Of a stretch of 37,558 nt of DNA, positions 7,559-15,768 are shown in pieces; the first letter of the stretch is position 1, and each line of letters begins with the position of its first letter. The DNA comes from JAAYBR01 sp033813475 (GTDB taxonomy: Bacteria > Hydrogenedentota > Hydrogenedentia > Hydrogenedentales > CAITNO01): contig JAPXRP010000019.1 in NCBI GenBank assembly GCA_033813475.1, positions 1 through 37,558 of the forward strand, given 5' to 3'. The position numbers and the translations under genes were made by a program. The notes beneath the pieces are model-generated. The model ran no database searches. It was not told the origin of the DNA and saw only the letters and a program-made list of their open reading frames with translations.

Positions 7559-8742
7559 CACCGAGTTCCTCCGATCTCGCCGCTGGTCCAGAGCGCGCCC
7601 AAACGGTACTTTTCGAGCCAAGGTTTGATGTGTTCTGGATCGAGGCGCCGCACAATGGACTGGCCCTGCATCTTTTCGCAGACCAGAATGGCTTCGGGCG
7701 TTTCGGTGAAGGCATCCACCAGCGCCGTGGAATGGGTGGTCACGATGATTTGGGTTCTTTCGCTTGCGTCGCGCAAGGCATCGGCAACGTGGTTGATCAA
7801 GTCGGGGTGCAGGCCCAGTTCGGGTTCATCAATGCAGACCAACGGGGGTGGCGAGGGGTCGTAGAGAATTGCGAGCAGGCAGAGATAGCGTAGCGTTCCG
7901 TCGGATAGCCGGGTGGCGGGAACATTGAATCTGTCTTCCTGCACGAAAATCTGGACGGTTCCGCCCTCGATCATCACATCGAAGTCCTGAGCTTCGGCGT
8001 AGACGGCCTTGAACATCTCAAGAAGCCGATTCTTGGTTTGGACGTTTCGCTTTAGACGGTTGAGAACCAGACCAAGATTGCGGGCGTTTTCCTCCAACCA
8101 TTGGTTGGGGAGATCGGCGGATTGGGGTAGGCGCGGCGGTGTGTAGCGGCCCAGGGACCAATCACGATAAATGCGGATATTGGCCAGCGTTTCCGCCAAC
8201 AGGGTGATCTCAGGATATATGTCTGGGTCGCGGCGTTGGGCGAGGATGGACTTCTCTGGGTCCACATCTTCCCGCCGCAAATTTCGCGGGCGCATTTCCA
8301 AGCCCGTTGCGTCCTTAACATTTAGCACGGGATGACCGTTTTCGTAGCGATAGTAGAAATACGGTTCATCATGGCCTTCAAAGGGCTTGGCATTCTCGAT
8401 TCGTTCGTCCACGATTTCGAAACGCTTTCCCGTTTCGGTGAAATCGAATCGGTAGCGAAGCGCCATTTCCTGAACGGACGAAAAGAGGGGATCGACGATG
8501 ACCTCCAGGCTGGCCACCTCCGTTTTTCCGGAACCTTTCCAGAGCCAATCACGAACGCCTCCACCTTCGCGAATGGGCGTGTTGAGCTGGCCGGGAGCCG
8601 ATTGCATCAGTGCAATTCCCTCCAGCAAATTGGATTTTCCCGACCCATTCGGACCGATGATGAGATTGAGCGATTGTAGCGGTATCGGCTCGCTCTGGGG
8701 CCCGTAGGAGAGCAAATTCCGCATTTGTATGCTTTGAAACAT
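7555..8742 (-). CDS. AAA/ABC-type ATPase (OLD/RecF/SMC-like, AAA_21)
   Basis: A 395-residue ATPase with a complete ABC-type head: Walker A GPNGSGKS (residues 30-37), a signature-like LSDGT (279-283), Walker B LVCIDEPELGLH (301-312) and an H-loop in VTTHS (His337). The middle insert (about 80-270) is helical and would be a short coiled-coil or arm region. This set is shared by RecF, OLD and the ATPases of many phage-defence systems. AGGAG lies 7 bases before the ATG. The gene overlaps the downstream DUF4276 gene by four bases, so the two products are almost certainly made together and may form a complex. A counted sample line (8041-8100) is 31/60 GC, well below the flanking genes, which supports acquisition as a cassette. 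Confidence 0.85.
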   Translation of the reverse strand: MFQSIQMRNLLSYGPQSEPIPLQSLNLIIGPNGSGKSNLLEGIALMQSAPGQLNTPIREGGGVRDWLWKGSGKTEVASLEVIVDPLFSSVQEMALRYRFDFTETGKRFEIVDERIENAKPFEGHDEPYFYYRYENGHPVLNVKDATGLEMRPRNLRREDVDPEKSILAQRRDPDIYPEITLLAETLANIRIYRDWSLGRYTPPRLPQSADLPNQWLEENARNLGLVLNRLKRNVQTKNRLLEMFKAVYAEAQDFDVMIEGGTVQIFVQEDRFNVPATRLSDGTLRYLCLLAILYDPSPPPLVCIDEPELGLHPDLINHVADALRDASERTQIIVTTHSTALVDAFTETPEAILVCEKMQGQSIVRRLDPEHIKPWLEKYRLGALWTSGEIGGTRW

Positions 8743-9032
8743 GGAAAGCTCCTAATTCTCTAGGGTTCATCTGCCTTCCGGCACGCCCGTTGCGCCCCTA
8801 AGAGGCTTTTCTCGAGGTGCCTTCGTCTTTAGACAAGGACCGCCCCGAATTGAGATAGTATGGCGACCGAAACTCGACCGCTTTCCACCATCCTGTGAGC
8901 CCGATCTTAGCAGATATCCTGGGGCGACGCCAACACGCTGTTTGCCGATCCGCTTGGAGGCCGACCGACTCGGTCCGCCCATTCTTGACTTAGCCACGGA
9001 CTAGAAAACCGGCGCGTTTCCAGAGGTAGCTT
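8743..9032 (-). other. Intergenic region upstream of the ATPase/DUF4276 module
   Basis: About 290 bases between the ATPase start and the end of the FG-GAP gene hold no gene that I can support. A short open frame at 8767-8997 has no ribosome-binding site and biased composition. The promoter of the module should lie here. I see only a partial -10 (TACTAT on the minus strand, about 8856-8861) without a convincing -35. Confidence 0.4.
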
Positions 9033-10406
9033 TCAGAACAGCACCACGTCCACGCGCTTCGCGTTCTTGCCGCCGGGATGGAAGAGGAGGATGTCCTCTG
9101 CCGCGTTTCCGTTCAGGGACACGGGCTCCGCGATGCCGAAACTGGGCACCTCCACGGAGGCGCAGGGTTTGGAGGCCAGAAACTGCTTCTCCTCCCCCGC
9201 GCGGACCACGAGGGTGCCGGCGGACTTCCCGTAGGCCACGTCCAGCCGGCCGTCGCCCGTGAAGTCGCCGAAGGTGTAGGCCACGCGCTCGCGGCCCTCC
9301 GGCGCGTCCATGGTGATGTTGGTGGAGAAGGTGGGCTTCTTCCCGAAATCCGTCCCGTTGAAGAGGTAGACCTCGGAGTGGATGGCGATCTTGCCGCGCA
9401 CGAAGTAGTTGATGAAGTTCGCCACGCCCAGGGGGATGCTGATCTGGACGATGTCCTGCCGCCCGTCGCCGTCCACGTCCTTCAGCACCGGCGCGGAGAC
9501 GCCGCCCTTGAACGTGAACTCCGCCGCCGGGGTCTCCGGGTAGGTGAAGGGCTTCTCCGCGAGGTAGACATGCGTCTTGGCGACCATGTTCACCGTGCCC
9601 TTCACCTGCGTTACGACCAAATCCGGCAGGCCGTTCCCGGAGATGTCCTCCATCGCCGTGTTGGCGTCCCACTTCTCCTCCAGCGTCATGGGCACCTTGA
9701 ACCGGTGCGTCTCCTTCCACCCCGTGCCGGAGGCGAAGTCGGCGTACTCGTCACTGAGGAAGGCGAGTGCCTTTGTCGTTTCCCCCGGCAGCGTGAACGG
9801 ATGCACCGCCGGAAGCCGGTGGGTGATGTGCGTGGACTCATAGCGGCGGATCTCGCTGCGCACGTCGCAGGCGACCGTGGCCACCGGGCCGTCCAGCCGC
9901 TGCAGGAGCAGCCCCGACGGCGACGGGATCAGCCAGACATCGCGCCCGTCGCCCAGCAGGTCCACAGCGGCCTTTTTGAGGAAGACCGGCTCCCGCGACC
10001 CGCAGGGGAGGAGGGAGGGGAAGCGCGCCTCGCCGGTCCTCTCAAACGCGCCGTTGCGGAACCCGTGGACCGCCGCGCCGTAGGCGTCCAGCACCACCAC
10101 CTCCTTCGGCGGCGCGCCGTCGCACTCCGCCAGCATCACCGGCCCGGACATTTCCGGCAGGGGGAGGGTGGCGCTGGGCGACGCGGGATAGCCCCCGGCG
10201 TCATCGGCGAGGAAAAGCAGAACCTCCTTGTCCAGGGGCGCCGCCTCCTCGTCCGAGCAGAGCAGCAGCACGTCCGTCCGCCCGTCCCCGTTCATGTCCC
10301 CCGTCTCGACGTCCCACACGTTGACCCTGGCCGACAGGGTGAAAACCTGCGGGGATTCCCCGGCCGCGCCGAGCAGCGCGGCGAGCAGAAAGCATGCGCA
10401 CCCCAT
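9033..10406 (-). CDS. Secreted FG-GAP/VCBS repeat protein
   Basis: A 457-residue exported protein. The first 16 residues (MGCACFLLAALLGAAG) form a signal peptide; a cysteine at position 5 lies inside the hydrophobic core, so lipidation is not obvious. Ca-binding FG-GAP signatures recur along the chain: DMNGDGRTDV early, DISGNGLPDLV in the middle, DVDGDGRQDIV and DFTGDGRLDVAYG later, as in beta-propeller domains of integrin-like and VCBS proteins. The role is probably cell-surface or periplasmic binding; there is no catalytic motif. The start is fixed by CAGGAGGTGT directly upstream. A promoter is visible at 10461-10489, so the gene is likely separate from the GH38 operon upstream on the same strand. 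Confidence 0.85.
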   Translation of the reverse strand: MGCACFLLAALLGAAGESPQVFTLSARVNVWDVETGDMNGDGRTDVLLLCSDEEAAPLDKEVLLFLADDAGGYPASPSATLPLPEMSGPVMLAECDGAPPKEVVVLDAYGAAVHGFRNGAFERTGEARFPSLLPCGSREPVFLKKAAVDLLGDGRDVWLIPSPSGLLLQRLDGPVATVACDVRSEIRRYESTHITHRLPAVHPFTLPGETTKALAFLSDEYADFASGTGWKETHRFKVPMTLEEKWDANTAMEDISGNGLPDLVVTQVKGTVNMVAKTHVYLAEKPFTYPETPAAEFTFKGGVSAPVLKDVDGDGRQDIVQISIPLGVANFINYFVRGKIAIHSEVYLFNGTDFGKKPTFSTNITMDAPEGRERVAYTFGDFTGDGRLDVAYGKSAGTLVVRAGEEKQFLASKPCASVEVPSFGIAEPVSLNGNAAEDILLFHPGGKNAKRVDVVLF

Positions 10407-10460
10407 GGGACACCTCCTGGGCGGTTGGTTTCAGGCGTCCGCAGGGCGGACACCGCCGCC

Positions 10461-10489
10461 ATAATACCCGATTCCCCCGATTACGTCAC
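10461..10489 (-). promoter_or_regulatory. Candidate sigma-70 promoter for the FG-GAP gene
   Basis: On the minus strand GTGACG (10489-10484) and TATTAT (10466-10461) are separated by 17 bases. They match the -35 consensus at four of six and the -10 at five of six. The -10 is about 55 bases upstream of the ATG at 10406, leaving a leader with a strong ribosome-binding site. Confidence 0.45.
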
Positions 10490-10507
10490 GCGGACGGATT
10501 CCCCGGG

Positions 10508-10945
10508 TCACTCCAGCCCTCCAATCTTCTCGGCCAGCTCCTCCGCCCGCGCTTTGAGCGTCTCGAAGGCGGCGCGGCGGGCGGGGTCGGTCTCCTTTTC
10601 CGCCTCGGGGGCCATGCGGTCCAGGACGGCGCGCACCATGTCCATCTGCTCCCGCAGAAGGGCCAGCACCGCGCCGGGGTCCGGCTTGCGCGCCTTCAGC
10701 AGCGCGCGGGGGCCCGCGACGGCGGCGTCGTCCGCCGCGCCGCCGGGCAGGTCGTCCGCACCGGGCCCCTCCAGGACGATCACCTCGCCGTGGGCGCGCA
10801 GAAAGTCGAGGAGCACCCTCTCGGTGATGCCGGAGGCCGGCTCCTCACGCAGGCAGTGGGCCAGCAGCGTGCGGACGGGCACCAGCGGGTTGGCGGCCTG
10901 GCGCAGGTAGTTCAGGCATCGGGTCTCGATGTTTTCCAGGCTCAT
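10508..10945 (-). CDS. Small protein coupled to the mannosidase gene, unknown function
   Basis: A 145-residue protein that I do not recognise. Residues 1-60 (CLNYLRQAANPLVPVRTLLA, then LLDFLRAHGEVIVLEG) have the helix-helix-helix-hairpin pattern of a winged-helix domain; a Gly/Ala-rich linker follows, and the last 60 residues are predicted to be a long amphipathic helix pair (ALLREQMDMVRAVLDRMAPE, FETLKARAEELAEKIGG). There is no signal peptide. Its ATG overlaps the stop of the GH38 gene by four bases (ATGA), so it is translated with the mannosidase. It might be a small regulator or an assembly partner; the sequence does not decide. Confidence 0.6.
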   Translation of the reverse strand: MSLENIETRCLNYLRQAANPLVPVRTLLAHCLREEPASGITERVLLDFLRAHGEVIVLEGPGADDLPGGAADDAAVAGPRALLKARKPDPGAVLALLREQMDMVRAVLDRMAPEAEKETDPARRAAFETLKARAEELAEKIGGLE

Positions 10946-13401
10946 GCGCCCTCCCCGGGGGAGGTTGCGGACGGCTCCTCGAGCATGTCCGTCTCCCGCA
11001 GTTCCCAGGTCTCCCGGTTGATGCGGACGGTTTTGATCTCGTGCGGCGCGAAGCGCAGCTCCCAGGTCTTCGCAAAAAACGGCAGGTGCAGGGTGGTCGT
11101 CGCCCCGCGGCCGTCGGTCTCATAGCCGCGCAGCACGAGGTCCGCGCCGTCCTCGCTCTGCTTCACCACCGTGAGCAGCACGTTCGCCGCCTCGGTGCCC
11201 ACGAGGCTCGCCACGGGCGGCCGGGCGCCGGGGTGCGCGGACTCGATGTGCACGATGGGGGGCGCGTTCAGCTCCCAGGCCCGCTTGGGCACGCCGGCCT
11301 CCCGCCAGCCGCCGGGATGCGGCAGCAGGCCCAGCCGGACCGTCTGCCATCCCTGGTCCATGATCGGCCACCCGGCGCGGGTGTCGTGGCGCCCGTTGTC
11401 ATGGTGGGCGAAGCCCGGACTGCGCAGGAGGGTCACGCGCATCACACCGTCGCGGACGTCGTACCCGTACTTGGAGTCATTGAACACGGCGAACCCGTAG
11501 GGGACACCGTCCACTTTTCCCGACAGGTCAACCCACTGCTGGCCCGGCTCCTCCTCGCCTGTGGCGGGGCGCTCCACGTGGCCGTAGGGGGCCTCGTAGG
11601 CGGCGGCGTCCCCGGCGACGCGGGTCTCAAAGGCCAGTTTCAGGGCCGTGTGCGTCTCCTGCCAGTTCACCCGCAGGACGCAGTCAATGCGCGGGGAGTC
11701 CCGGTACACCGTGGTTTCCATGACGGCCTCGGACCGGCGGAAGGTTGTCCGGCTGCGCACTGTGGCCAGCACGTCACCGCACTCCATCAAATCCAGGCGC
11801 GCGCCGCCGAAGCGGCCCGCCTCCACCCGGTACTCCGTGAGGTCGTGGCTCCAGGTGTCCGAATGGTCCACCAGCGCCACAAGGTCCAGCCCGGAGGCCA
11901 GCACGTCCACCTGGTTCCGCTTGTCGTGGAGCCCCTTGAGTCCGCCGGTCTCGGCGTCGAAGTCCAGCCGCCACCAGGCGTTTTCCAGATGCGTCGGGGA
12001 GGCGTCCAGGGGGTTGTGCGCGCGGATTGGCACAGCGCCCGCCCGCACATGGTAGCAGCGGTAGCCCATGGCGGGGAGGTTCGCCATGAAGGCCTGGCGG
12101 GTGTGGTCAATGCGCTCGCCCCGGATCACCTGCGACGGCACGGGGTGCCCCGCCTCGTCCACAAGATGCACCGCCGGGCCGAGGGTGCGCCGCGCCGCCG
12201 GAGGCGCCACCACGGGCGCGTCCACCGGCCAGGTGAGCGGGTTGATGACGATGAGCGTGTTTCCGTCGGACGTGGTGTCCACGTCCCGGCCGATCGCCTG
12301 GATCGCCTGGTTGCGGATGACGTCGGCCCGGTGCCGCGCGCCGCCCAGGGCGTCCCGCGCGTCGTCATACGCCGACTCCAAACTGGAGCCGCCGAGAATG
12401 TCGTGGAACTGGTTGAACAGGAGGTCCTTCCAGGATTTCTCCAACTGCGAGGAGGGATAGGGAAAGGCGCCCATGAGCCAGCCCAGGGTGGCGAAGCGCT
12501 CCGCCGTCATGAGGGCGTGCTCCACCTGCCGGTTGAGCCGCTTGATCTCGGAGTGCGCGCTGTAGCAGCCCCGCGCGTGGTGCTGGAGCTCCGCGCGCGT
12601 CACGGGCACGGCATCCGCCGGGGTGCGGGCCCTGAACGCGTCAAAGTAGGCCTCCATCGTGGAGAAGCGCAGTTCAGGACCGCCGTCCTCGCACTGCTTT
12701 TCCTGGATGAACGAGATGGACTCCTTCGTCGGGCCACCGCCATGGTTCCCCACGCCGAAGAAGCAGAGGACATCACGCTGTCCCGGGACCAGGTGGGGGT
12801 ATCCGGGCAGGTCGCGGAACCGGGCGCTCAGCTCCTCCGCCGTCGCGTTGTAGCAGAGCGGCAGATTGCACGCCAGCACGCGGCTGCCGTCGGCGGACTC
12901 CCACCAGAAGGTGTTTCCGCCGGGGTAATCCCGCTCCCGCACCGGATCGGGCCGCATGAAGACGTATGCGTCCATGCCCAGTTTCAGGAGAATCTGCGGC
13001 AGCGTGCCCGCGTGGCCGAAACTGTCGGGATTGAAAGCCACCCGGGCACGTCGGCCGAAGTGCTCCTGGAAGAAGCGCTGGGAATAGACGCCGTGGCGGA
13101 TGAAGGCCTCGCCGCAGGGGATGTTGCAGTCCGGCTCCACCCACATGCCCCCGGCCAGTTCCCAGCGGCCCTCCGCGACCCGGCGGCGCACGGCCTCGAA
13201 CAGCTCCGGCTCCGTGTCCTTGAGCCACTGGTAGAAGCAGGCGCTGCTCGCGGTGAAGCGGAATTCCGGCGTCTCGTCCATGCGGGCGAGGGCGCTGCGG
13301 AAGGTGGCGCGCACCTCCTCGTAGCCCTCGGTCCAGCGCCAGAGCCACACGGGGTCAATGTGCCCGTGGCCGATCATGTGATACACGGTCCGCTCGTCCA
13401 T
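10942..13401 (-). CDS. GH38 family alpha-mannosidase
   Basis: A glycoside hydrolase of 819 residues, without a signal peptide and therefore probably cytoplasmic. The N-terminal Zn-dependent catalytic domain has HGHIDPVWLW (His14 and Asp16 as zinc ligands) and FNPDSFGHAGTLPQIL, in which Asp126 is the expected nucleophile. A later HARGCYSAHSEIKRLNRQ and the motif FHDILGGSSLESAYDDA complete the GH38 core, followed by the beta-sandwich half (NAWWRLDFDAETGGLKGLHDKR and onwards). The family releases alpha-mannose from oligosaccharides and glycans. GGAGG lies 7 bases before the ATG. The order apt, HAD phosphatase, GH38, small protein on this strand with gaps of 69 and 76 bases suggests one transcription unit, although the functional link to apt is unclear. 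Confidence 0.9.
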   Translation of the reverse strand: MDERTVYHMIGHGHIDPVWLWRWTEGYEEVRATFRSALARMDETPEFRFTASSACFYQWLKDTEPELFEAVRRRVAEGRWELAGGMWVEPDCNIPCGEAFIRHGVYSQRFFQEHFGRRARVAFNPDSFGHAGTLPQILLKLGMDAYVFMRPDPVRERDYPGGNTFWWESADGSRVLACNLPLCYNATAEELSARFRDLPGYPHLVPGQRDVLCFFGVGNHGGGPTKESISFIQEKQCEDGGPELRFSTMEAYFDAFRARTPADAVPVTRAELQHHARGCYSAHSEIKRLNRQVEHALMTAERFATLGWLMGAFPYPSSQLEKSWKDLLFNQFHDILGGSSLESAYDDARDALGGARHRADVIRNQAIQAIGRDVDTTSDGNTLIVINPLTWPVDAPVVAPPAARRTLGPAVHLVDEAGHPVPSQVIRGERIDHTRQAFMANLPAMGYRCYHVRAGAVPIRAHNPLDASPTHLENAWWRLDFDAETGGLKGLHDKRNQVDVLASGLDLVALVDHSDTWSHDLTEYRVEAGRFGGARLDLMECGDVLATVRSRTTFRRSEAVMETTVYRDSPRIDCVLRVNWQETHTALKLAFETRVAGDAAAYEAPYGHVERPATGEEEPGQQWVDLSGKVDGVPYGFAVFNDSKYGYDVRDGVMRVTLLRSPGFAHHDNGRHDTRAGWPIMDQGWQTVRLGLLPHPGGWREAGVPKRAWELNAPPIVHIESAHPGARPPVASLVGTEAANVLLTVVKQSEDGADLVLRGYETDGRGATTTLHLPFFAKTWELRFAPHEIKTVRINRETWELRETDMLEEPSATSPGEGA

Positions 13402-13477
13402 GATGACGCCTCCCCGGGACGGCGGGCCGTGTCCGGAAACCGGACCGCGCCGCCCGGCATGTGTTCTGTGCCGTCGG

Positions 13478-14314
13478 TCAGTCGGCGAAGAGGTGGGGCA
13501 CCAGCCTGTCCGCCTCGCGGAAGTCCGCCACCAGGATGTCCGCCCCGGCGCGGAGCAGGCGCTCGCGCTTCTGCATGTCCCAGCCCCTGCCGGTCGTCTC
13601 GTCCGAGCAGACGCCCAGGGCGACGCCCCCGGCGTCCTTCACGTTGCGCAGTTCCACCGGGCCGTCGCCCACGGCGAGCACCTGCGGGCCGCTCAGCTCG
13701 TGGCGCGCCATGATGTCCCGGATCACCTTCTCCTTGCTGTACTCCTCCTTCGACGGCAGGGCGCCCCAGATCTCCTCGAAGAAGGGCGCCGCCCCGACGA
13801 TGCCCGCCTCGTTGCGGACATCATCGCGGTCCGTGCCGCTGAAGACGTACATGTGGACATCGCGCTTCGAGAGGAGCTCCAGGAAGTGCATGGCGCCGCC
13901 CACCGTCACCTGGTCAATGGTCAGTTCGCCGGCCTGAAGCCGCGCGATGCGTTCGCGCACGGGGACCATCAGGCGGTCCAGATACACCTGTTTGTACTCC
14001 GCCGGGGTGAGGATTTTGTCCTCCGGCACCAGCCCCTTCTCGCGCACCATCTCCTCCAGGCGCTCCATCTGGAAGATGGTCTGGATGCCCGTCGTCTCGT
14101 CAATCATCCGCCGGACCTCGTCCTCGATCTCCGGCGTGGCGGGGTGGTCCCCGCAGATCATCTCGACGCAGACCGGCCCCATGATGTTCTGCCAGCCCTC
14201 GCGCAGGAGGCTGATGGTGCCGTCAAAGTCGAAGAGCAGGTGGCGGAGCTGTCCGCGCACCACGTTCTCGTTCACGATCTCGATTTCCGTTCCCGGGAGA
14301 AACTTCTGCTCCAT
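13478..14314 (-). CDS. HAD superfamily hydrolase, phosphoglycolate phosphatase-like
   Basis: Predicted cytoplasmic phosphatase of 278 residues. HAD motif I is HLLFDFDGTISLL (Asp29 nucleophile, Asp31 acid/base). A large helical cap follows (about 40-165), motif II is MYVFSGTDRDD, the motif III lysine probably lies in SKEEYSKEKVIRD, and motif IV is VLAVGDGPVELRNVKDAGG. The cap is in the C1 position, as in phosphoglycolate phosphatases and beta-phosphoglucomutases, but it is longer than usual and the first 24 residues are extra. The substrate is unknown. It lies between apt and the mannosidase gene on the same strand, so a sugar-phosphate or nucleotide role would fit. An AAGGAAG lies slightly far (about 10 bases) from the ATG. 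Confidence 0.8.
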   Translation of the reverse strand: MEQKFLPGTEIEIVNENVVRGQLRHLLFDFDGTISLLREGWQNIMGPVCVEMICGDHPATPEIEDEVRRMIDETTGIQTIFQMERLEEMVREKGLVPEDKILTPAEYKQVYLDRLMVPVRERIARLQAGELTIDQVTVGGAMHFLELLSKRDVHMYVFSGTDRDDVRNEAGIVGAAPFFEEIWGALPSKEEYSKEKVIRDIMARHELSGPQVLAVGDGPVELRNVKDAGGVALGVCSDETTGRGWDMQKRERLLRAGADILVADFREADRLVPHLFAD

Positions 14315-14383
14315 GAAAAAACCGCTTCCTTTCTGCGCCGGGGCCGCCGGCCCCTGGGTTGGTATGCGTGAAAAACGCGCCGG

Positions 14384-14911
14384 TCAGTCCACCATGAACT
14401 CGACCAGGGAGTAGACGGGCACGTCCAGCGCGGCGAGGTTCTCGCGCCCCCTCAGGGGGGGCAGCTCCACGACGAAGGCGGCCTCGACCACCTTGCCGCC
14501 GAGCTTGCGGACCATCTTGGCCACGGCGCCCACCGTGCCGCCCGTCGCCAGCAGGTCGTCCATGATCAGCACCCGCTGGCCGGGGGTGATGCCGTCCCGG
14601 TGGATTTCCAGCGTTGCCTCGCCGTACTCCAGGCTGTACGACTCCGACACCGTGTCCGCGGGCAGCTTGCCCGGCTTGCGCGCCATGATGAAGGGGATGC
14701 CCATCTCATAGGCGAGCGCGCCGCCGAACACGAAGCCCCGGGCGTCCACCCCCACGATGCCCTGCACATCCATGCCGGCGTAGCGCGTGCGGAAGCGGCG
14801 CACCGTCTCGCGGAAGGCATCCGGCACCAGCAGCAGCGTCGAGATATCCTTGAACTGGACGCCCGGCTTCGGAAAGTCCGGCACGTTGCGAATGCATTCC
14901 GCGAGATTCAT
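14384..14911 (-). CDS. apt: Adenine phosphoribosyltransferase
   Basis: A 175-residue purine salvage enzyme (adenine + PRPP to AMP + pyrophosphate), cytoplasmic. It covers the family from FPKPGVQFKDISTLL at the N-terminus, through GVDARGFVFGGALAYEMGIPF, to the PRPP-binding motif RVLIMDDLLATGGT and a C-terminal FVVELPPLRGRENL. Length and all signature blocks are normal. The start at 14911 is chosen because the family starts right here (short helix then DFPKPG) and a GGAG lies about 8 bases upstream; the open frame runs much further upstream without family similarity, through an inverted repeat. It heads a possible unit with the HAD and GH38 genes. Confidence 0.95.
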   Translation of the reverse strand: MNLAECIRNVPDFPKPGVQFKDISTLLLVPDAFRETVRRFRTRYAGMDVQGIVGVDARGFVFGGALAYEMGIPFIMARKPGKLPADTVSESYSLEYGEATLEIHRDGITPGQRVLIMDDLLATGGTVGAVAKMVRKLGGKVVEAAFVVELPPLRGRENLAALDVPVYSLVEFMVD

Positions 14912-15294
14912 GGAAAGGTCTCCGCTGTTGGGGGATGGAAGATGCGTTTGGCGGAGAAGGGAACCCGCGCCGCCGGGGAAAAGTGTAGCATTTCCGCCCC
15001 AACCCCGCGCAACAGGCAACGTACATCCGAATCGCCGGATAAACGACGGCCTGTGCGTTCGCTCCAGGGCGCAGCAAGCGGCGCCCCTACAGGAGGATTT
15101 CCCGGTGTTTTCGTGTGTGCCCGAGGCATGGGCAGGTAGGGGCGCCGCTTGCTGCGCCCTCTTCTTTTCCAGCAGGATCGTCTCCCCCGGCGCGTGAGGG
15201 GAATCCTTTTCACGACAGCATGCATTCCCCTTCGCGTTCACCCAACACGTCTGATCCCGTCTCCCGCCTTATTCGGCGATCAGGGGGAACGGCG
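14912..15294. other. Gene-free region between apt and the ferredoxin gene
   Basis: These 383 bases contain no gene I can support; open frames crossing it on both strands pass through a 25-bp inverted repeat (15066-15160) and lack family similarity. The left part must hold the apt promoter, which I could not pick out with confidence. Confidence 0.5.
15066..15160. repeat. Perfect 25-bp inverted repeat, REP/BIME-like
   Basis: Bases 15066-15090 and 15136-15160 are exact reverse complements over 25 bases, separated by 45 bases. Each arm is itself a small hairpin: GGGCGC, an 8-base loop AGCAAGCG, then GCGCCC, ending in CCTAC. Two head-to-head palindromic units in an intergenic space are the typical layout of REP/BIME elements. 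The copy is exact, so the unit is probably present many times in the genome. Confidence 0.7.
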
Positions 15295-15569
15295 CTACTC
15301 GCCTTTCTTGGCGGCGGCCAGCTCCAGGAGGTCTTCGGCGTCCTTTTTGGAGAGTTCGACGCAGCATTTCCCGGCGGGCCACACGATGGCTACGGGCCCC
15401 TGGGCGCATTTCCCCATGCAGTCGTCCGTTTCGGCGACGGTCAGGCGCACTTTTTCCTTTTCCGCGAGCTTCTCCAGCTCTTTGCGCACGCGGTCCCCGC
15501 CGGCCTTCCGGCAGCCCTTCCCCCCCAGAACACCACGCACCCGTCCTCTTTCGCCTTCTTCTTTTCCAC
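15295..15569 (-). pseudogene. Thioredoxin-like [2Fe-2S] ferredoxin gene with a one-base frameshift
   Basis: The second part (read from about 15520 down to 15295) encodes GKGCRKAGGDRVRKELEKL, then DDCMGKCAQGPVAIVW and a C-terminal helix, matching thioredoxin-fold [2Fe-2S] ferredoxins. The natural beginning lies in another frame: a GTG at 15569 with AAGGAG 7 bases upstream gives EKKKAKEDGCVVF, and the frame is lost at the run of seven G (15520-15526 on the minus strand). Restoring one base yields a normal protein of 91 residues. If that base is a C after TG, the join reads CGGKGC, giving the CxxxxC motif that pairs with CMGKC (CxxxC) to bind the cluster. It is either a true mutation or an assembly error at the homopolymer. 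It is divergent from xylA. Confidence 0.75.
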
Positions 15570-15647
15570 GCTGCGGCTCCTTGCCTGGGGACGCGTTCCG
15601 CGCGCCGCCGGTAGGGAAACGCCGGGGCCCCCGGAATTATTCGGCGC

Positions 15648-15677
15648 TTGCAACGGGGCGGGAATCGGGGGTATTGT
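15648..15677 (+). promoter_or_regulatory. Candidate promoter for xylA
   Basis: TTGCAA (15648-15653) and TATTGT (15672-15677) are 18 bases apart; each matches four of six consensus positions. It would give a leader of about 85 bases before the ATG at 15769. Confidence 0.3.
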
Positions 15678-15768
15678 GGAGCGCGTTCCTAAAAGAGGTT
15701 CCGCCCTTCCCCAAGGATTCCGGTGGGGCACGCAGCAACTGAGACCGCCAAAAACAGGAGACCGTGGC

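Noticed and set aside
8767..8997. Possible small gene upstream of the ATPase
   Set aside because: No ribosome-binding site and an Arg/Ser/Gly-rich product without family similarity.
11041..13713. An 890-codon plus-strand frame opposite GH38
   Set aside because: Shadow frame; GH38 motifs are on the minus strand.
14912..15241. N-terminal extension of apt
   Set aside because: It reads through a 25-bp inverted repeat and lacks similarity to the family, which starts at 14911.
15115..15768. N-terminal extension of xylose isomerase
   Set aside because: It crosses the opposite-strand ferredoxin gene; AGGAG and family alignment support the ATG at 15769.
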